The notes: generated from the letters alone by a model not told the origin. Shown: positions 19,611 through 27,586, numbered from the stretch's first letter. The stretch is 64,000 nucleotides of DNA from Candidatus Aminicenantota bacterium (GCA_016927475.1 JAFGMO010000052.1:1-64000), one strand, 5' to 3'. Numbers and translations are program-made.

Positions 19611-20486
19611 ATGGGAAAAACAATTTGGGGAATTTTTCTTCTTTTTTCGTTGTCTTTGGCCGTTCCCGGATCTAATACCGATAAAAAAGAAAAAGCTTAT
19701 GAGCTGATCTACAAAGACATACAACTTCTCAAACAAAATCTATTTCAGATGGACAAAAAAATAGAGCAGAACAGGGAAGAAATAAAGACCATAAAAACAA
19801 TGCTTTCCGAGATGTTGTCCCTCCTTAGACTGCTCCAAGAAAACCAGACGGACTTACAAAACGAGCAAAACAAGATCCCCGCCCAATACCAGGTCATTCT
19901 TGAAAAACTTCAAACTTTTGAACTCCAATTAGCCAAATACGCCGAGATCCTCACAGAAATACGCCAGGGCATTCCTCAAGTTGCCCCTGTAGAAGGAAGC
20001 GAAGAAGAAACGAACCAAACACCACCGGACAGACAAACAAGCGAAGCCTCCCCTCCGGCAAAGGAGAGTGAATTACCGACAGTCCCTCCGGGTCTTTCCG
20101 ATGAACAACTATCTCCTCTTGAAGTCTATAATAACGCCATGGCGGATTATTTGAAGGGTAATTTTGCCTTGGCCATTGAAGGTTTCAAGCTTTATCTGGA
20201 AAAATTTCCGGAAAGCCCCCTGGCCGATAATTCCTTATTTTGGATCGGCGAATGCTATTTCAGCCTGAAGCAATACCCTGAAGCCATAACCAGTTTTAAC
20301 GATCTTATCCTCAATTATCCGGAAGGTGACAAAATTCCTACTGCCTATCTGAAAAAAGGATTGAGTCTGATCGAGCTTGACAAAAGAGATGAAGCCATTG
20401 CTGTTTTCAGGTTGTTGATCAGCAAATTTCCTTATGAAGAAGACGCAAAAATAGCTCAGGAAAAAATAAAGGAACTTGGTTATTAA
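19611..20486 (+). CDS. cpoB: CpoB/YbgF-like tol-pal system protein
   Basis: 291-residue periplasmic protein with a signal peptide. A long coiled coil (about 25-130: KKIEQNREEIKTIKTM and the following Gln/Leu-rich heptads) leads through a Pro/Glu/Ser linker to three TPR repeats (about 165-291: YNNAMADYLKGNFALAIEGF and others). The domain order is that of YbgF/CpoB, which couples Tol to peptidoglycan synthesis during division. It is cotranscribed with pal. Confidence 0.9.
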   Translation: MGKTIWGIFLLFSLSLAVPGSNTDKKEKAYELIYKDIQLLKQNLFQMDKKIEQNREEIKTIKTMLSEMLSLLRLLQENQTDLQNEQNKIPAQYQVILEKLQTFELQLAKYAEILTEIRQGIPQVAPVEGSEEETNQTPPDRQTSEASPPAKESELPTVPPGLSDEQLSPLEVYNNAMADYLKGNFALAIEGFKLYLEKFPESPLADNSLFWIGECYFSLKQYPEAITSFNDLILNYPEGDKIPTAYLKKGLSLIELDKRDEAIAVFRLLISKFPYEEDAKIAQEKIKELGY

Positions 20487-20570
20487 ACTCATCCAAGGAA
20501 AAATTTAGACCGTGTTTAGACTAAGAAGCACGGCGGTTTGAAAAAAGGCCTGGGCAACAAAGGGGACATC

Positions 20571-21029
20571 ATGAGAGATATAAACAGCCTCAATAAAGCC
20601 ATCTTAATCGGACGACTTGGTCAAAAACCGGAACTGCGGTACCTCCCCCAGACCGAAAGGGCCGTGGCACGGTTTTCTTTAGCCACGAATGAAAGATTTT
20701 TCAATACCTCTACGAACGAATCCGAAGATCGTGTCGAATGGCACCGGATTGTCGCCTGGGGAAAGTTAGCCGAATTTTGTGAAAAATTACTGGACCAAGG
20801 CAAACAAATTTATCTCGAAGGAAAAATCCGAACGAGAAGCTGGCAGGACCGTGAAGGAAATAAGAAATATACGACGGAGATCGAAGCCCAAAATATTGTC
20901 CTTCTTGGAAAAAAAGATGACACGCTCACTGAGAATAGATTTGATAAATCTCCTCCCGATGACATCAACACCGAAGAAGGAGACGTCCCGGGAGGAGATA
21001 ATAGCGAGGATGATGAGGTTCCTTTTTAA
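20571..21029 (+). CDS. ssb: Single-stranded DNA-binding protein
   Basis: 152 residues from the ATG at 20571, which has a GGGG-containing ribosome site; an upstream in-frame TTG at 20538 has none. An N-terminal OB fold (NKAILIGRLGQKPELRY, with WHRIVAWGKLAEF and YLEGKIRTRSW) is followed by a short acidic linker. The canonical protein-interaction tail is DDEVPF. Homotetramer for replication and repair. Confidence 0.95.
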   Translation: MRDINSLNKAILIGRLGQKPELRYLPQTERAVARFSLATNERFFNTSTNESEDRVEWHRIVAWGKLAEFCEKLLDQGKQIYLEGKIRTRSWQDREGNKKYTTEIEAQNIVLLGKKDDTLTENRFDKSPPDDINTEEGDVPGGDNSEDDEVPF

Positions 21030-21167
21030 CCAAAGCTACCACAAAGGGAAACCATTGCCATCAAAAATAATTAGCGGATATAAATCGCCCTGAGCCGGAA
21101 ATACCACATCAGAAAAAAACAGTCATACCCAATGAATCGGATGGGATAAAGAAAGGATTGTTGCCAT

Positions 21168-21539
21168 ATGGACAAAGAGGAAACAATTTTTCGCAACAAC
21201 GTTCAGGAAGACATACGGCCCTGGGGAAAATTCAGAAGTTTTCCTCACAAGTCGGCCAGCAGTGTTAAGATCATCACCGTAAATCCCGGCTGTTCCTTAT
21301 CTCTTCAATACCACAACCGCCGGAGTGAGATTTGGATCATTCTGGATGAAGGTTTAGAGGCCACCGTAGGAGATCGCGTCTGGCAGCCGTCAAAAAACGA
21401 GGAAATCTTCATTTCCAAAAAATCCGTCCACCGGCTTCGCAATACGGGAAAAACAACCGCACGCATCTTGGAATTCTGGCTGGGTAATTCCACGGAAAAT
21501 GATATCGTCCGCCTGAAAGACAACTACGGACGTAAATAA
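21168..21539 (+). CDS. Cupin protein related to type II mannose-6-phosphate isomerase
   Basis: 123-residue single-domain cupin. The metal-binding first motif is QYHNRRSEIWIIL (His plus Glu), and the second motif has SVHRLRN. The sequence RPWGKFRSF near the N-terminus matches the C-terminal isomerase domain of bifunctional GDP-mannose pyrophosphorylase/isomerase enzymes, but no nucleotidyltransferase domain is attached. It may isomerise mannose-6-phosphate or a related sugar phosphate. Substrate is inferred only. Copy B of the repeat begins 47 bp after its stop. Confidence 0.8.
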   Translation: MDKEETIFRNNVQEDIRPWGKFRSFPHKSASSVKIITVNPGCSLSLQYHNRRSEIWIILDEGLEATVGDRVWQPSKNEEIFISKKSVHRLRNTGKTTARILEFWLGNSTENDIVRLKDNYGRK

Positions 21540-21585
21540 AGTTTACAACAGATAAACTCAATCGTAAAAATTTTTCTTCCTAACC

Positions 21586-21843
21586 AACCTGTATTATTCA
21601 CGAGCAAAGCTTGCCGTAGATGCGAGGCGCCAGCCTGTGAAGCTGTGCTTGGCACCGCGAACAGGCTGCAACAAAGCATATGCGGTAAAATCGGCTCGTC
21701 TGAAAGATAAATTTGGCCGATATTTTCTTGAAACCGGTCATGGAAAACGTTTCATTACCAACTCTACCTAAAATCACCATTAAATGACACATAATATTGA
21801 AATTATCTATTGGTGTCGGCCAAATTTATGAATAATGCAGGCT
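21586..21843 (+). repeat. Full-length dispersed repeat, 258 bp (copy B)
   Basis: Bounded by inverted tips AACCTGTATTATTCA (21586-21600) and its near complement at 21829-21843 (13 of 15). The first ~115 bp after the left tip is a GC-richer structured cassette. From about 21707 the sequence resumes the AT-rich body (TAAATTTGGCCGATA onward) and ends TCGGCCAAATTTATGAATAATG. It aligns along its whole length with copies C and E in reverse orientation, and its second half with copy D. It contains no convincing reading frame. Confidence 0.9.
21601..21698 (+). other. Predicted three-part fold in the cassette of repeat copy B, possible structured RNA
   Basis: Outer stem: CGAGC at 21601-21605 with GCTCG at 21694-21698. 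Middle stem: CGTAGATGC at 21615-21623 with GCATATGCG at 21676-21684, containing one G-A mismatch. Apical stem: CAGCCTGT at 21631-21638 with ACAGGCTG at 21661-21668. The 22-nt loop starts GAAGCTGTGCT and ends CACCGCGA, and contains a small AAGC-TGT-GCTT hairpin. Copies C and E keep the fold with different stem sequences. Whether it is transcribed is not known. Confidence 0.6.
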
Positions 21844-21866
21844 AATAAAACTCTTGAAGCATTAAT

Positions 21867-21883
21867 TTGGCATAAGATTTGCA
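21867..21883 (+). promoter_or_regulatory. Sigma-54 promoter of the 77-codon gene
   Basis: TTGGCATAAGATTTGCA has the canonical GG-N10-GC spacing (GG 21869-21870, GC 21881-21882) and near-consensus -24 TTGGCA and -12 TTGCA boxes. The predicted start is about 15 nt before the ATG at 21908, leaving just enough room for the GGAGG site. The sigma-54 gene itself is at 28108-29583. Confidence 0.7.
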
Positions 21884-21907
21884 TTCATTTTCTGCCGGAG
21901 GAACGGG

Positions 21908-22141
21908 ATGCAAACAGCAACAAATACTGAATACCAAAAACAAATTGAAGATGCCCTAAAACGCGCCAAATCTAAGAGGGTTCTTTATCTTTATGATGAT
22001 TTAGGATATAAAAGATTACTGGGAGTATTCAGCAAAAAGGCAGCAGAAGACTTAAAAAAAGAGCTTCGTAAACAAAAATTGATCAATCGTGTTACAGAAG
22101 TTGAGATACGAACAACAGAGCCTGATCACTCCTTCGTTTAA
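21908..22141 (+). CDS. Small basic protein of unknown function under a sigma-54 promoter
   Basis: 77 residues, highly charged, with no signal or membrane segment. It has an N-terminal amphipathic helix (EYQKQIEDALKRAKSKRV), a YLYDDLGYKRLLGVF segment, a Lys/Glu-rich helix (KKAAEDLKKELRKQK) and a short strand-like end (VTEVEIRTTE). I do not recognise the family. A GGAGG ribosome site sits at 21897-21901, immediately downstream of a sigma-54-type promoter. These signals, plus a clear start, argue it is a real gene. It lies between two inverted copies of the 258-bp repeat. A hairpin (TTCGGT, 5-nt loop, ACCGAA) follows the stop but lacks a T-run. A nitrogen- or stress-linked role is suggested only by the promoter type. 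Confidence 0.7.
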   Translation: MQTATNTEYQKQIEDALKRAKSKRVLYLYDDLGYKRLLGVFSKKAAEDLKKELRKQKLINRVTEVEIRTTEPDHSFV

Positions 22142-22211
22142 ATCCATTCCCTCTTTATTTCGGTATCACACCGAAAAACCAGTGATGATAGCGAACCATT
22201 CTTCAGTATTT

Positions 22212-22469
22212 AACCTATATTATTAATAAATTTGGCCGACACCAATAGATAATTTCAATATTATGTGTCATTTAATGGTAATTCCGGTAAAATTGATAGA
22301 GGAATATTTTCCATGATCACTATTAAGAAAATATCAGCCAAATTTACCCTTTGGGCAAGCCGATCTTACCGCATCTGCATCGTTGCGGCGCATTCGCGGT
22401 GAACAAGCACAGCTTCATGCGCCGACGCCTTGCATCTACGGCAAGCTTGGCTCGTTAATAATACAGGTT
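22212..22469 (-). repeat. Full-length dispersed repeat, 258 bp (copy C)
   Basis: Reverse-oriented relative to copy B and exactly the same length. The tips AACCTATATTATTAA (22212-22226) and TTAATAATACAGGTT (22455-22469) are inverted repeats matching 14 of 15. The cassette's apical stem is CGGCGCAT (22386-22393) with ATGCGCCG (22417-22424), perfect but different from copy B. It fills most of the 389-bp gap between the 77-codon gene and the 3' end of ptsI. Nothing else was recognised there. Confidence 0.9.
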
Positions 22470-22530
22470 AATGAATAAAAAGGAAGGGGAATTTATTAAT
22501 AACAGGGAAAAAAGCCGTAACTCCTGTTCA

Positions 22531-24291
22531 TCAAACATGTCCCTTGAGAAAAGCCTTGGGGTATTTTACCAGGATATTTTCAATAATATGTTCTTCAACC
22601 TCCTGGGCTGTACGAAGACCGACGGTTCCCTGAACGATATTACGAACCGTTTTGTACTCCACGGAACGAAATGTCCTCTTGATACGCGGGATAAAGATGG
22701 GATTCATGCTGAAACTTTTTAACCCGAATCCCATCAAGACCAAAGCTGAAAGAGGATCGGCTGCCATTTCCCCACAGACCGTAATTTCCCTTTTGGCTTT
22801 ACGTGCCGTGTCGATAATGTATTTTAGAAGCCGCAGGATCGAAGGGTGCAAAGGTTTATACAGATAGGAGACAAATTCGTTTGACCGGTCCACCGCCAGA
22901 TAATATTGAATCAAATCATTTGTTCCTATGCTCAAAAAGTCCACTTCTTTTACAAGAATATCCGTCATGGCCGCCGCCGCAGGAACCTCTATCATAATTC
23001 CCAGAGGCATGTCCTCATCAAAATCCTCTTTTTTCTTCCTCAGGTCTTTTTTTACTTCTTTAAAAATAAGCTTGACCTCTTCCACTTCCTCGATCTCTGT
23101 AATCATCGGGACCAAAACTCTAATGTTTCTTAAAAAACTTGCCCTAAGAATGGCTCTCACCTGAGTCTTAAAAAGATTCCGGTCCCTCAAGGATAATCGA
23201 ATAGCCCGTAATCCAAGAGCGGGATTGGGTTCTTTTTCTATTTTGAGCTGGGGAAGGCTTTTCTCACCGCCAATATCAACGGTCCTAATATAAACAGGAT
23301 GGGGATGGGAGGCTTTTGCCAGCCGTGAGTATATATCAAAATGATCTTCCTCGGTGGGAAGTGTATCGTTCTGCAGATAAATAAACTCGGTTCGAAATAA
23401 TCCGATACCCTCAGCTCCCAGAGAGAGCGCTTTGGTCACTTCCTCTGGAAGCTCAATATTGGCCAGGGGAAAAAACTCATAGTTGTCCAGTGTCCGCGAC
23501 CGGAGCTTGGCGATTTTTCGAAGCTCTTTATAATAATCATCGTACTTTTTTTTCTTGCTGGTAAACTCTTTTCTAATGGCTGTCGGCGGATTAATGATGA
23601 CTTCTCCGTCCGTTCCATCAACGATGATAAAATCACCTGTCTGCACTTCCCGGGTAATATTGCGAAGGCCGACAACAGCGGGGATGTTTAAAGAACGCGC
23701 AAGAATAGCCGTATGAGAAGTCTGCCCCCCCATATCCGTGGCCACGCCTAAGATATTCCCTCGGCTTAATTTGACAGCCGCTTCTGACGGAAGGAGATCA
23801 TGTGCGATAAGAATTTTTTCTTTCCCATCATCCTTTTTTTTCGTTTTGCCCGGCTTGAGATTTTTATACACTTTAGTGAGGACATCTGTCAGGTCCGATA
23901 TCCGCTGCCTGAAATATTCATCACTTATGGATTGAAAGATCTTGATATAACTCTCATGAACACGGGTTAGAGCCCATTCCGCTTTTACCCTTTCATTCCG
24001 GATGAAATCTTTCAGCTTGGAGAGAAGCCCCTTGTCCTCCAGGATCATAAGGTGAGACTCAAAAATGAACGAATGTTCTTCGCCGATTTTTTCCTTTACC
24101 TGCCCTCTTATAAACGTGAGTTGTTCCTTGGTCCGTTCGATAGCTTTATGCAACCTGTCGATTTCTCTCCTGACGGCGGGAGCCGGAATGTTTTCCTTCC
24201 TCTCCGTAAAAACAACCTCCTCCGTAAGAAGGATTTCCCCGTATGATATACCAGGAGAAACGCCCACACCCCGAAGTCTTTTGTATTCCAC
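22531..24291 (-). CDS. ptsI: Phosphoenolpyruvate-protein phosphotransferase (enzyme I)
   Basis: 586-residue first enzyme of the PTS relay, which takes phosphate from PEP and passes it to HPr. The phosphorylated histidine is H193 in GGQTSHTAILARS. The C-terminal PEP-binding half has the catalytic Cys in TVCGEMAADP and the FRTEF / LSIGTNDL signatures. Last gene of the minus-strand cluster, 5 bp after ptsH. No EIIB or EIIC permease gene is in the window. Confidence 0.97.
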   Translation of the reverse strand: MEYKRLRGVGVSPGISYGEILLTEEVVFTERKENIPAPAVRREIDRLHKAIERTKEQLTFIRGQVKEKIGEEHSFIFESHLMILEDKGLLSKLKDFIRNERVKAEWALTRVHESYIKIFQSISDEYFRQRISDLTDVLTKVYKNLKPGKTKKKDDGKEKILIAHDLLPSEAAVKLSRGNILGVATDMGGQTSHTAILARSLNIPAVVGLRNITREVQTGDFIIVDGTDGEVIINPPTAIRKEFTSKKKKYDDYYKELRKIAKLRSRTLDNYEFFPLANIELPEEVTKALSLGAEGIGLFRTEFIYLQNDTLPTEEDHFDIYSRLAKASHPHPVYIRTVDIGGEKSLPQLKIEKEPNPALGLRAIRLSLRDRNLFKTQVRAILRASFLRNIRVLVPMITEIEEVEEVKLIFKEVKKDLRKKKEDFDEDMPLGIMIEVPAAAAMTDILVKEVDFLSIGTNDLIQYYLAVDRSNEFVSYLYKPLHPSILRLLKYIIDTARKAKREITVCGEMAADPLSALVLMGFGLKSFSMNPIFIPRIKRTFRSVEYKTVRNIVQGTVGLRTAQEVEEHIIENILVKYPKAFLKGHV

Positions 24292-24296
24292 CGTCC

Positions 24297-24566
24297 TTAT
24301 TCTTTCTCCTCAAATTTATCATTGATCAACGCCGACAGGGCCTTAAACGCTTCCTTTTCATCCTTTCCCAAAATTTTAAGCGTGATAACCGAACCCTGAA
24401 CAGCCGCCAGAGTCAAAATCCCAAGAATGCTTTTGCCGTCGATCTCCTCTCCATCCTTAATGATTTTTACCGAAGATGCAAAACGATTGGCCAAGTTAAC
24501 GAATTTAACGGCAGCCCGTGCATGCAAACCTAGCTTATTTTTTATCAAAACTTCCTTTTTTATCAT
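24297..24566 (-). CDS. ptsH: HPr phosphocarrier protein
   Basis: 89 residues. It keeps both regulatory sites at canonical positions: H15 in LGLHARAA, phosphorylated by enzyme I, and S46 in GKSILGIL, the target of HPr kinase. Retention of S46 agrees with hprK in the same cluster. 14 bp after the EIIA gene. Confidence 0.97.
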   Translation of the reverse strand: MIKKEVLIKNKLGLHARAAVKFVNLANRFASSVKIIKDGEEIDGKSILGILTLAAVQGSVITLKILGKDEKEAFKALSALINDKFEEKE

Positions 24567-24580
24567 GGAACGATTTTTTT

Positions 24581-24985
24581 TTAGCTTTTTAATTTCAACA
24601 AAGCGCTGGCAAGATGTATGTTTTTTTTTCCCTGTTCGACAACTTTTTTGGTTACTTCTTTCAAATTATTATTCCTTTGAAGAGAAACAAATTTAATGAG
24701 CATAGGCAGGTTAACCCCCGTGATGATCTCAACACTATTATCTTTTAAAAAACTGAAGCTCAAATTTGACGGCGTTCCACCGAACATATCCGTAAAAATC
24801 ACGACACCATTTTTTTGATTGACTCTATTCAAACTCTTGTTGATTTTTTTCTTTGATTCTTCCACATCATCATACCAGCCTATGGAGATCGCTTCGATGT
24901 TCACGACTTCGCCCAGTATGATCGTCAAAGCGTTCAGAAGCTCTTCCGCCAGCTTGCCGTGGGAAACAATGATACCGCCAATCAT
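24581..24985 (-). CDS. PTS EIIA component, mannose (ManX/PTS-4) type
   Basis: 134-residue EIIA-Man domain protein. The phosphoacceptor is H9 in GGIIVSHGKLAEELL, followed by the conserved TDMFGGTPSNLS segment. Normally it receives phosphate from HPr and passes it to an EIIB. No EIIB, EIIC or EIID is present here, so it may be a regulatory phosphate sink. The 170-bp gap upstream contains a plausible promoter, so manX-ptsH-ptsI may be transcribed apart from rapZ. Confidence 0.9.
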   Translation of the reverse strand: MIGGIIVSHGKLAEELLNALTIILGEVVNIEAISIGWYDDVEESKKKINKSLNRVNQKNGVVIFTDMFGGTPSNLSFSFLKDNSVEIITGVNLPMLIKFVSLQRNNNLKEVTKKVVEQGKKNIHLASALLKLKS

Positions 24986-25063
24986 GATTTTAAAAAAACC
25001 GTCCTTCTTTTCCTCGTTCCGGTTTGATCCCCATGACAGAGATCTCTTTTTCAGGACACAAAT

Positions 25064-25092
25064 ATTTTATCATGGAATGAATGATATCTTAA
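25064..25092 (-). promoter_or_regulatory. Possible sigma-70 promoter of EIIA-ptsH-ptsI
   Basis: On the minus strand TTAAGA and TAAAAT are separated by 17 bp, about 80 bp upstream of the EIIA start codon, inside the 170-bp gap after rapZ. Confidence 0.4.
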
Positions 25093-25155
25093 CCCTTTTT
25101 CCAATATTTCATCGCCCCGTGAATATTGCAGGAAAAACAATAATTCGGAACAAGC

Positions 25156-26013
25156 TTACTTGTAGATGTCCCGATGGTGGATGCGAACGCTGTATTTATT
25201 TCCCCGAAGATGTTCCTTTAACCTTTCCGCTAAAATAACCGATCGATGTTTCCCTCCGGTGCATCCGATGGAAATGGTCAGATAACTTTTCCCTTCTTGA
25301 ATAAAATTAGGCATCAGATAATCCATGAAATCAAACAATTTCTCTAAAAAGTACCGTGTCTCTTTCTGGCCCAGTACATATTCTCTGACCTTTTTGCTTT
25401 TCCCCGTTTTTTCCCTGAAAGGCGCCATATAAAATGGATTAGGAAGAAATCTTGTATCAAAAACAATATCCGAATCCAGTGGTATCCCGTATTTATACCC
25501 GAAACTAACAATCATAACCTGTATAGGGATCCCCTTCTTTTCTGAAAATCGGGATTTTAAGAGCTGTTTGAGCTGGGTTATGTTGGTTTCACTCGTATCA
25601 ATAACTTCATCTGCCAGTTTTTTAATGCCTTCAAGCTGCTTCCTCTCCATTTGAACCCCTTCTCGAACAGACTTGTTCTTACAGAGGGGATGAGGCCGCC
25701 TGCTTTCGCTGAAACGGTTGATTAGGCTTTCATCGGAAGCATCAAGAAAAATCAAGCGGGGAGAAATTTTTTTCCCAATCGTTTCCAAAACAACCGGAAA
25801 TTCCGTTTTGAAACCTTCTTCCCTGATATCGACCACCAACGCCACCTTGGCAATCTCCACTTCCCTCCTGGTCCATAGATCAACAAAAATAGGAATAAGT
25901 TTCGCGGGAAGGTTATCGATACAATAATATCCCAGATCCTCCAGGGACCGGCTGACTACCGTTTTCCCCGAACCGGACAACCCTGTGATGACCAAAAATC
26001 TGTCGTCCTTCAT
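25156..26013 (-). CDS. rapZ: RapZ/YvcJ-family RNase adapter and nucleotide-binding protein
   Basis: 285 residues. Walker A GLSGSGKT at 11-18 is followed by the family hallmark LGYYCIDNLP. The C-terminal domain contains IGCTGGKHRSV. In E. coli RapZ delivers the small RNA GlmZ to RNase E and senses glucosamine-6-phosphate; in Bacillus YvcJ acts in competence. Which role applies here cannot be read from the sequence. Repeat copy D separates it from hprK. Confidence 0.93.
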   Translation of the reverse strand: MKDDRFLVITGLSGSGKTVVSRSLEDLGYYCIDNLPAKLIPIFVDLWTRREVEIAKVALVVDIREEGFKTEFPVVLETIGKKISPRLIFLDASDESLINRFSESRRPHPLCKNKSVREGVQMERKQLEGIKKLADEVIDTSETNITQLKQLLKSRFSEKKGIPIQVMIVSFGYKYGIPLDSDIVFDTRFLPNPFYMAPFREKTGKSKKVREYVLGQKETRYFLEKLFDFMDYLMPNFIQEGKSYLTISIGCTGGKHRSVILAERLKEHLRGNKYSVRIHHRDIYK

Positions 26014-26030
26014 TCTTGTTTCCCCTTATT

Positions 26031-26182
26031 AACCTGCATCATTCATAAATTTGGCCGATATTTTTCTTATAAACAGCCATGGAAAACGTTTCATTATTAA
26101 TTTTACCTAATATTTCCATTAAATAACACATAATATTGAAATTATCTGTTAGTGTCGGCCAAATTTATGAATGATGCAAGTT
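26031..26182 (-). repeat. Half-length dispersed repeat without the structured cassette, 152 bp (copy D)
   Basis: Near-perfect terminal inverted repeats, AACCTGCATCATTCATAAAT and its extension to about 28 bp, with one mismatch (26031-26058 versus 26155-26182). The interior matches the AT-rich right half of copies B, C and E. It lacks the hairpin cassette, so its left inverted repeat is uninterrupted. It sits inside the hprK-rapZ gap of a same-strand gene cluster and ends 2 bp from the hprK stop codon. Confidence 0.88.
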
Positions 26183-26184
26183 AG

Positions 26185-27099
26185 TCAAATTTTTGAGAGA
26201 CTGCGATCTACTTTACGAATCAATTCCTGAGGAGCATGAAAACCCTTTTTCCGGAGAATGTGGACCTTGCATGCCACCTCAATAAGTGTGGCTATATTTC
26301 TTCCTGGGGCAACCGGAATAATAATACGGGAAATTTTCCGCCCAAGAATGGAATGGTCTTCAGGAAATTTCAATCCCAAACGGTCATACTCCTGACCTCG
26401 CCTCCATTTCTTGAGAAGAATGACAAGATCGATATTTGCCTTGGGACAGATCTTATTCGGACCAAAAATCTCTTTAATATTGATAATGCCCAAACCCCTG
26501 ATTTCCATAGAGTTTTGTATGACCTCCGGAGCACGTCCGATAAGACCTCCCCGAGAATCAATGGATACTTTGACAACATCGTCGGAAATAAAATAATGCC
26601 CCCGGGAAAGAAGCTCAAGCGCACTTTCACTTTTTCCGATCCCGCTATCCCCCGTAATCATAACCCCTTGTTCATAAATTTTTAGCAACCCCCCCGAAAC
26701 GATCTTTTCCCGGGATTTGAAAGGAAGAAAGGTTTCTTGCAGGATCTGACGGCACCTTCGCGAAGAAAGCGAGGAATGGAAGAGAGCAATTTCCTTTTCC
26801 CGAACAGCTTCTTCAAGTTCCGGAAAAAACTTCATTCCATCGGGAAGAATGATGCAGCATGTGTCTTTTTTTATTCTTCCTCGGACGGCTTGCCTTCTTT
26901 GACCCTTTTCAAGCTCTTTCAGTTTCATAACAAAGCTTTTTCCCAGAACGAGGACAGTGTTTCTGTTTTTGGATATGCAGTGTCCCCGGATAATTTTTTC
27001 AAAGCCGAGGACGCCAAAGCAGGACTTGAGTTTGAGATCTTTTTTTGAACGCGAATAAAATTCCTTGACGGGCAGGGAAATTTCTTTCCCGTTACTCAT
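26185..27099 (-). CDS. hprK: HPr kinase/phosphorylase
   Basis: 304 residues. Phosphorylates HPr on S46 and removes the phosphate by phosphorolysis. P-loop GDSGIGKS at 150-157, ISDDVVK, and the family signature EIRGLGIINIKEIFG at about 199-213 are all present. It overlaps ptsN by 8 bp. In Gram-negative bacteria this enzyme is typically coupled with ptsN and rpoN, as here, and acts in nutrient-dependent control rather than catabolite repression. Confidence 0.96.
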   Translation of the reverse strand: MSNGKEISLPVKEFYSRSKKDLKLKSCFGVLGFEKIIRGHCISKNRNTVLVLGKSFVMKLKELEKGQRRQAVRGRIKKDTCCIILPDGMKFFPELEEAVREKEIALFHSSLSSRRCRQILQETFLPFKSREKIVSGGLLKIYEQGVMITGDSGIGKSESALELLSRGHYFISDDVVKVSIDSRGGLIGRAPEVIQNSMEIRGLGIINIKEIFGPNKICPKANIDLVILLKKWRRGQEYDRLGLKFPEDHSILGRKISRIIIPVAPGRNIATLIEVACKVHILRKKGFHAPQELIRKVDRSLSKI

Positions 27100-27562
27100 T
27101 TAATTTCTCTTCTTCTTCCCTTATAACCTCAAGGACGGTACTGACGTTTTTCGCTTCCAGAATTTTATTTATTAAAACCGTCGATTTCCTCACTAAATGA
27201 GCTATGGCCGCCAGTATCTGAAGATTCAAGCTCGGATTCTCAGGAGAAGAAACAACCAGAAAAAAAATGTGGGTCGGCTTCCTGTCAAGAGAAAAAAAAT
27301 CGACGCCCCCCCTTGAAATGGCCACCATAACGATGGATTCTTTAAGCCCTTTTAGCTTGCAGTGAGGAATGGCAACTCCCTCTCCAATAGCCGTGCTCCC
27401 CAATTGCTCTCTCTGGAGCAGTTTTTCAAAAAGCTCTTTATCTTTCGATATTTTGTTTTTTTTCTTTAAAAATCCAACAAGTTCCTTAATAACACTTTCT
27501 CTGTCTTTGGATTCAAGTTCGGGAAGAACCATATCCTTCATGAGCAAATGATGTAGTTTCAA
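27092..27562 (-). CDS. ptsN: PTS EIIA-Ntr (fructose/mannitol-type EIIA)
   Basis: 156 residues, with the phosphoacceptor H67 in IGEGVAIPHCKLKG. A regulatory EIIA that in other bacteria links PTS phosphorylation to nitrogen and potassium control. It lies 24 bp after hpf in the rpoN cluster. A Trk-type potassium system is encoded 12 kb away, a known EIIA-Ntr target in E. coli; any link here is only inference. Confidence 0.95.
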   Translation of the reverse strand: MKLHHLLMKDMVLPELESKDRESVIKELVGFLKKKNKISKDKELFEKLLQREQLGSTAIGEGVAIPHCKLKGLKESIVMVAISRGGVDFFSLDRKPTHIFFLVVSSPENPSLNLQILAAIAHLVRKSTVLINKILEAKNVSTVLEVIREEEEKLNE

Positions 27563-27586
27563 GACACCCTCTCAATATTTCAGGCC

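Noticed and set aside
21586..22469. CRISPR array or tRNA in the repeat region
   Set aside because: The repeats are long, inverted and not tandem with spacers. The hairpins lack tRNA D-arm, anticodon and CCA features.
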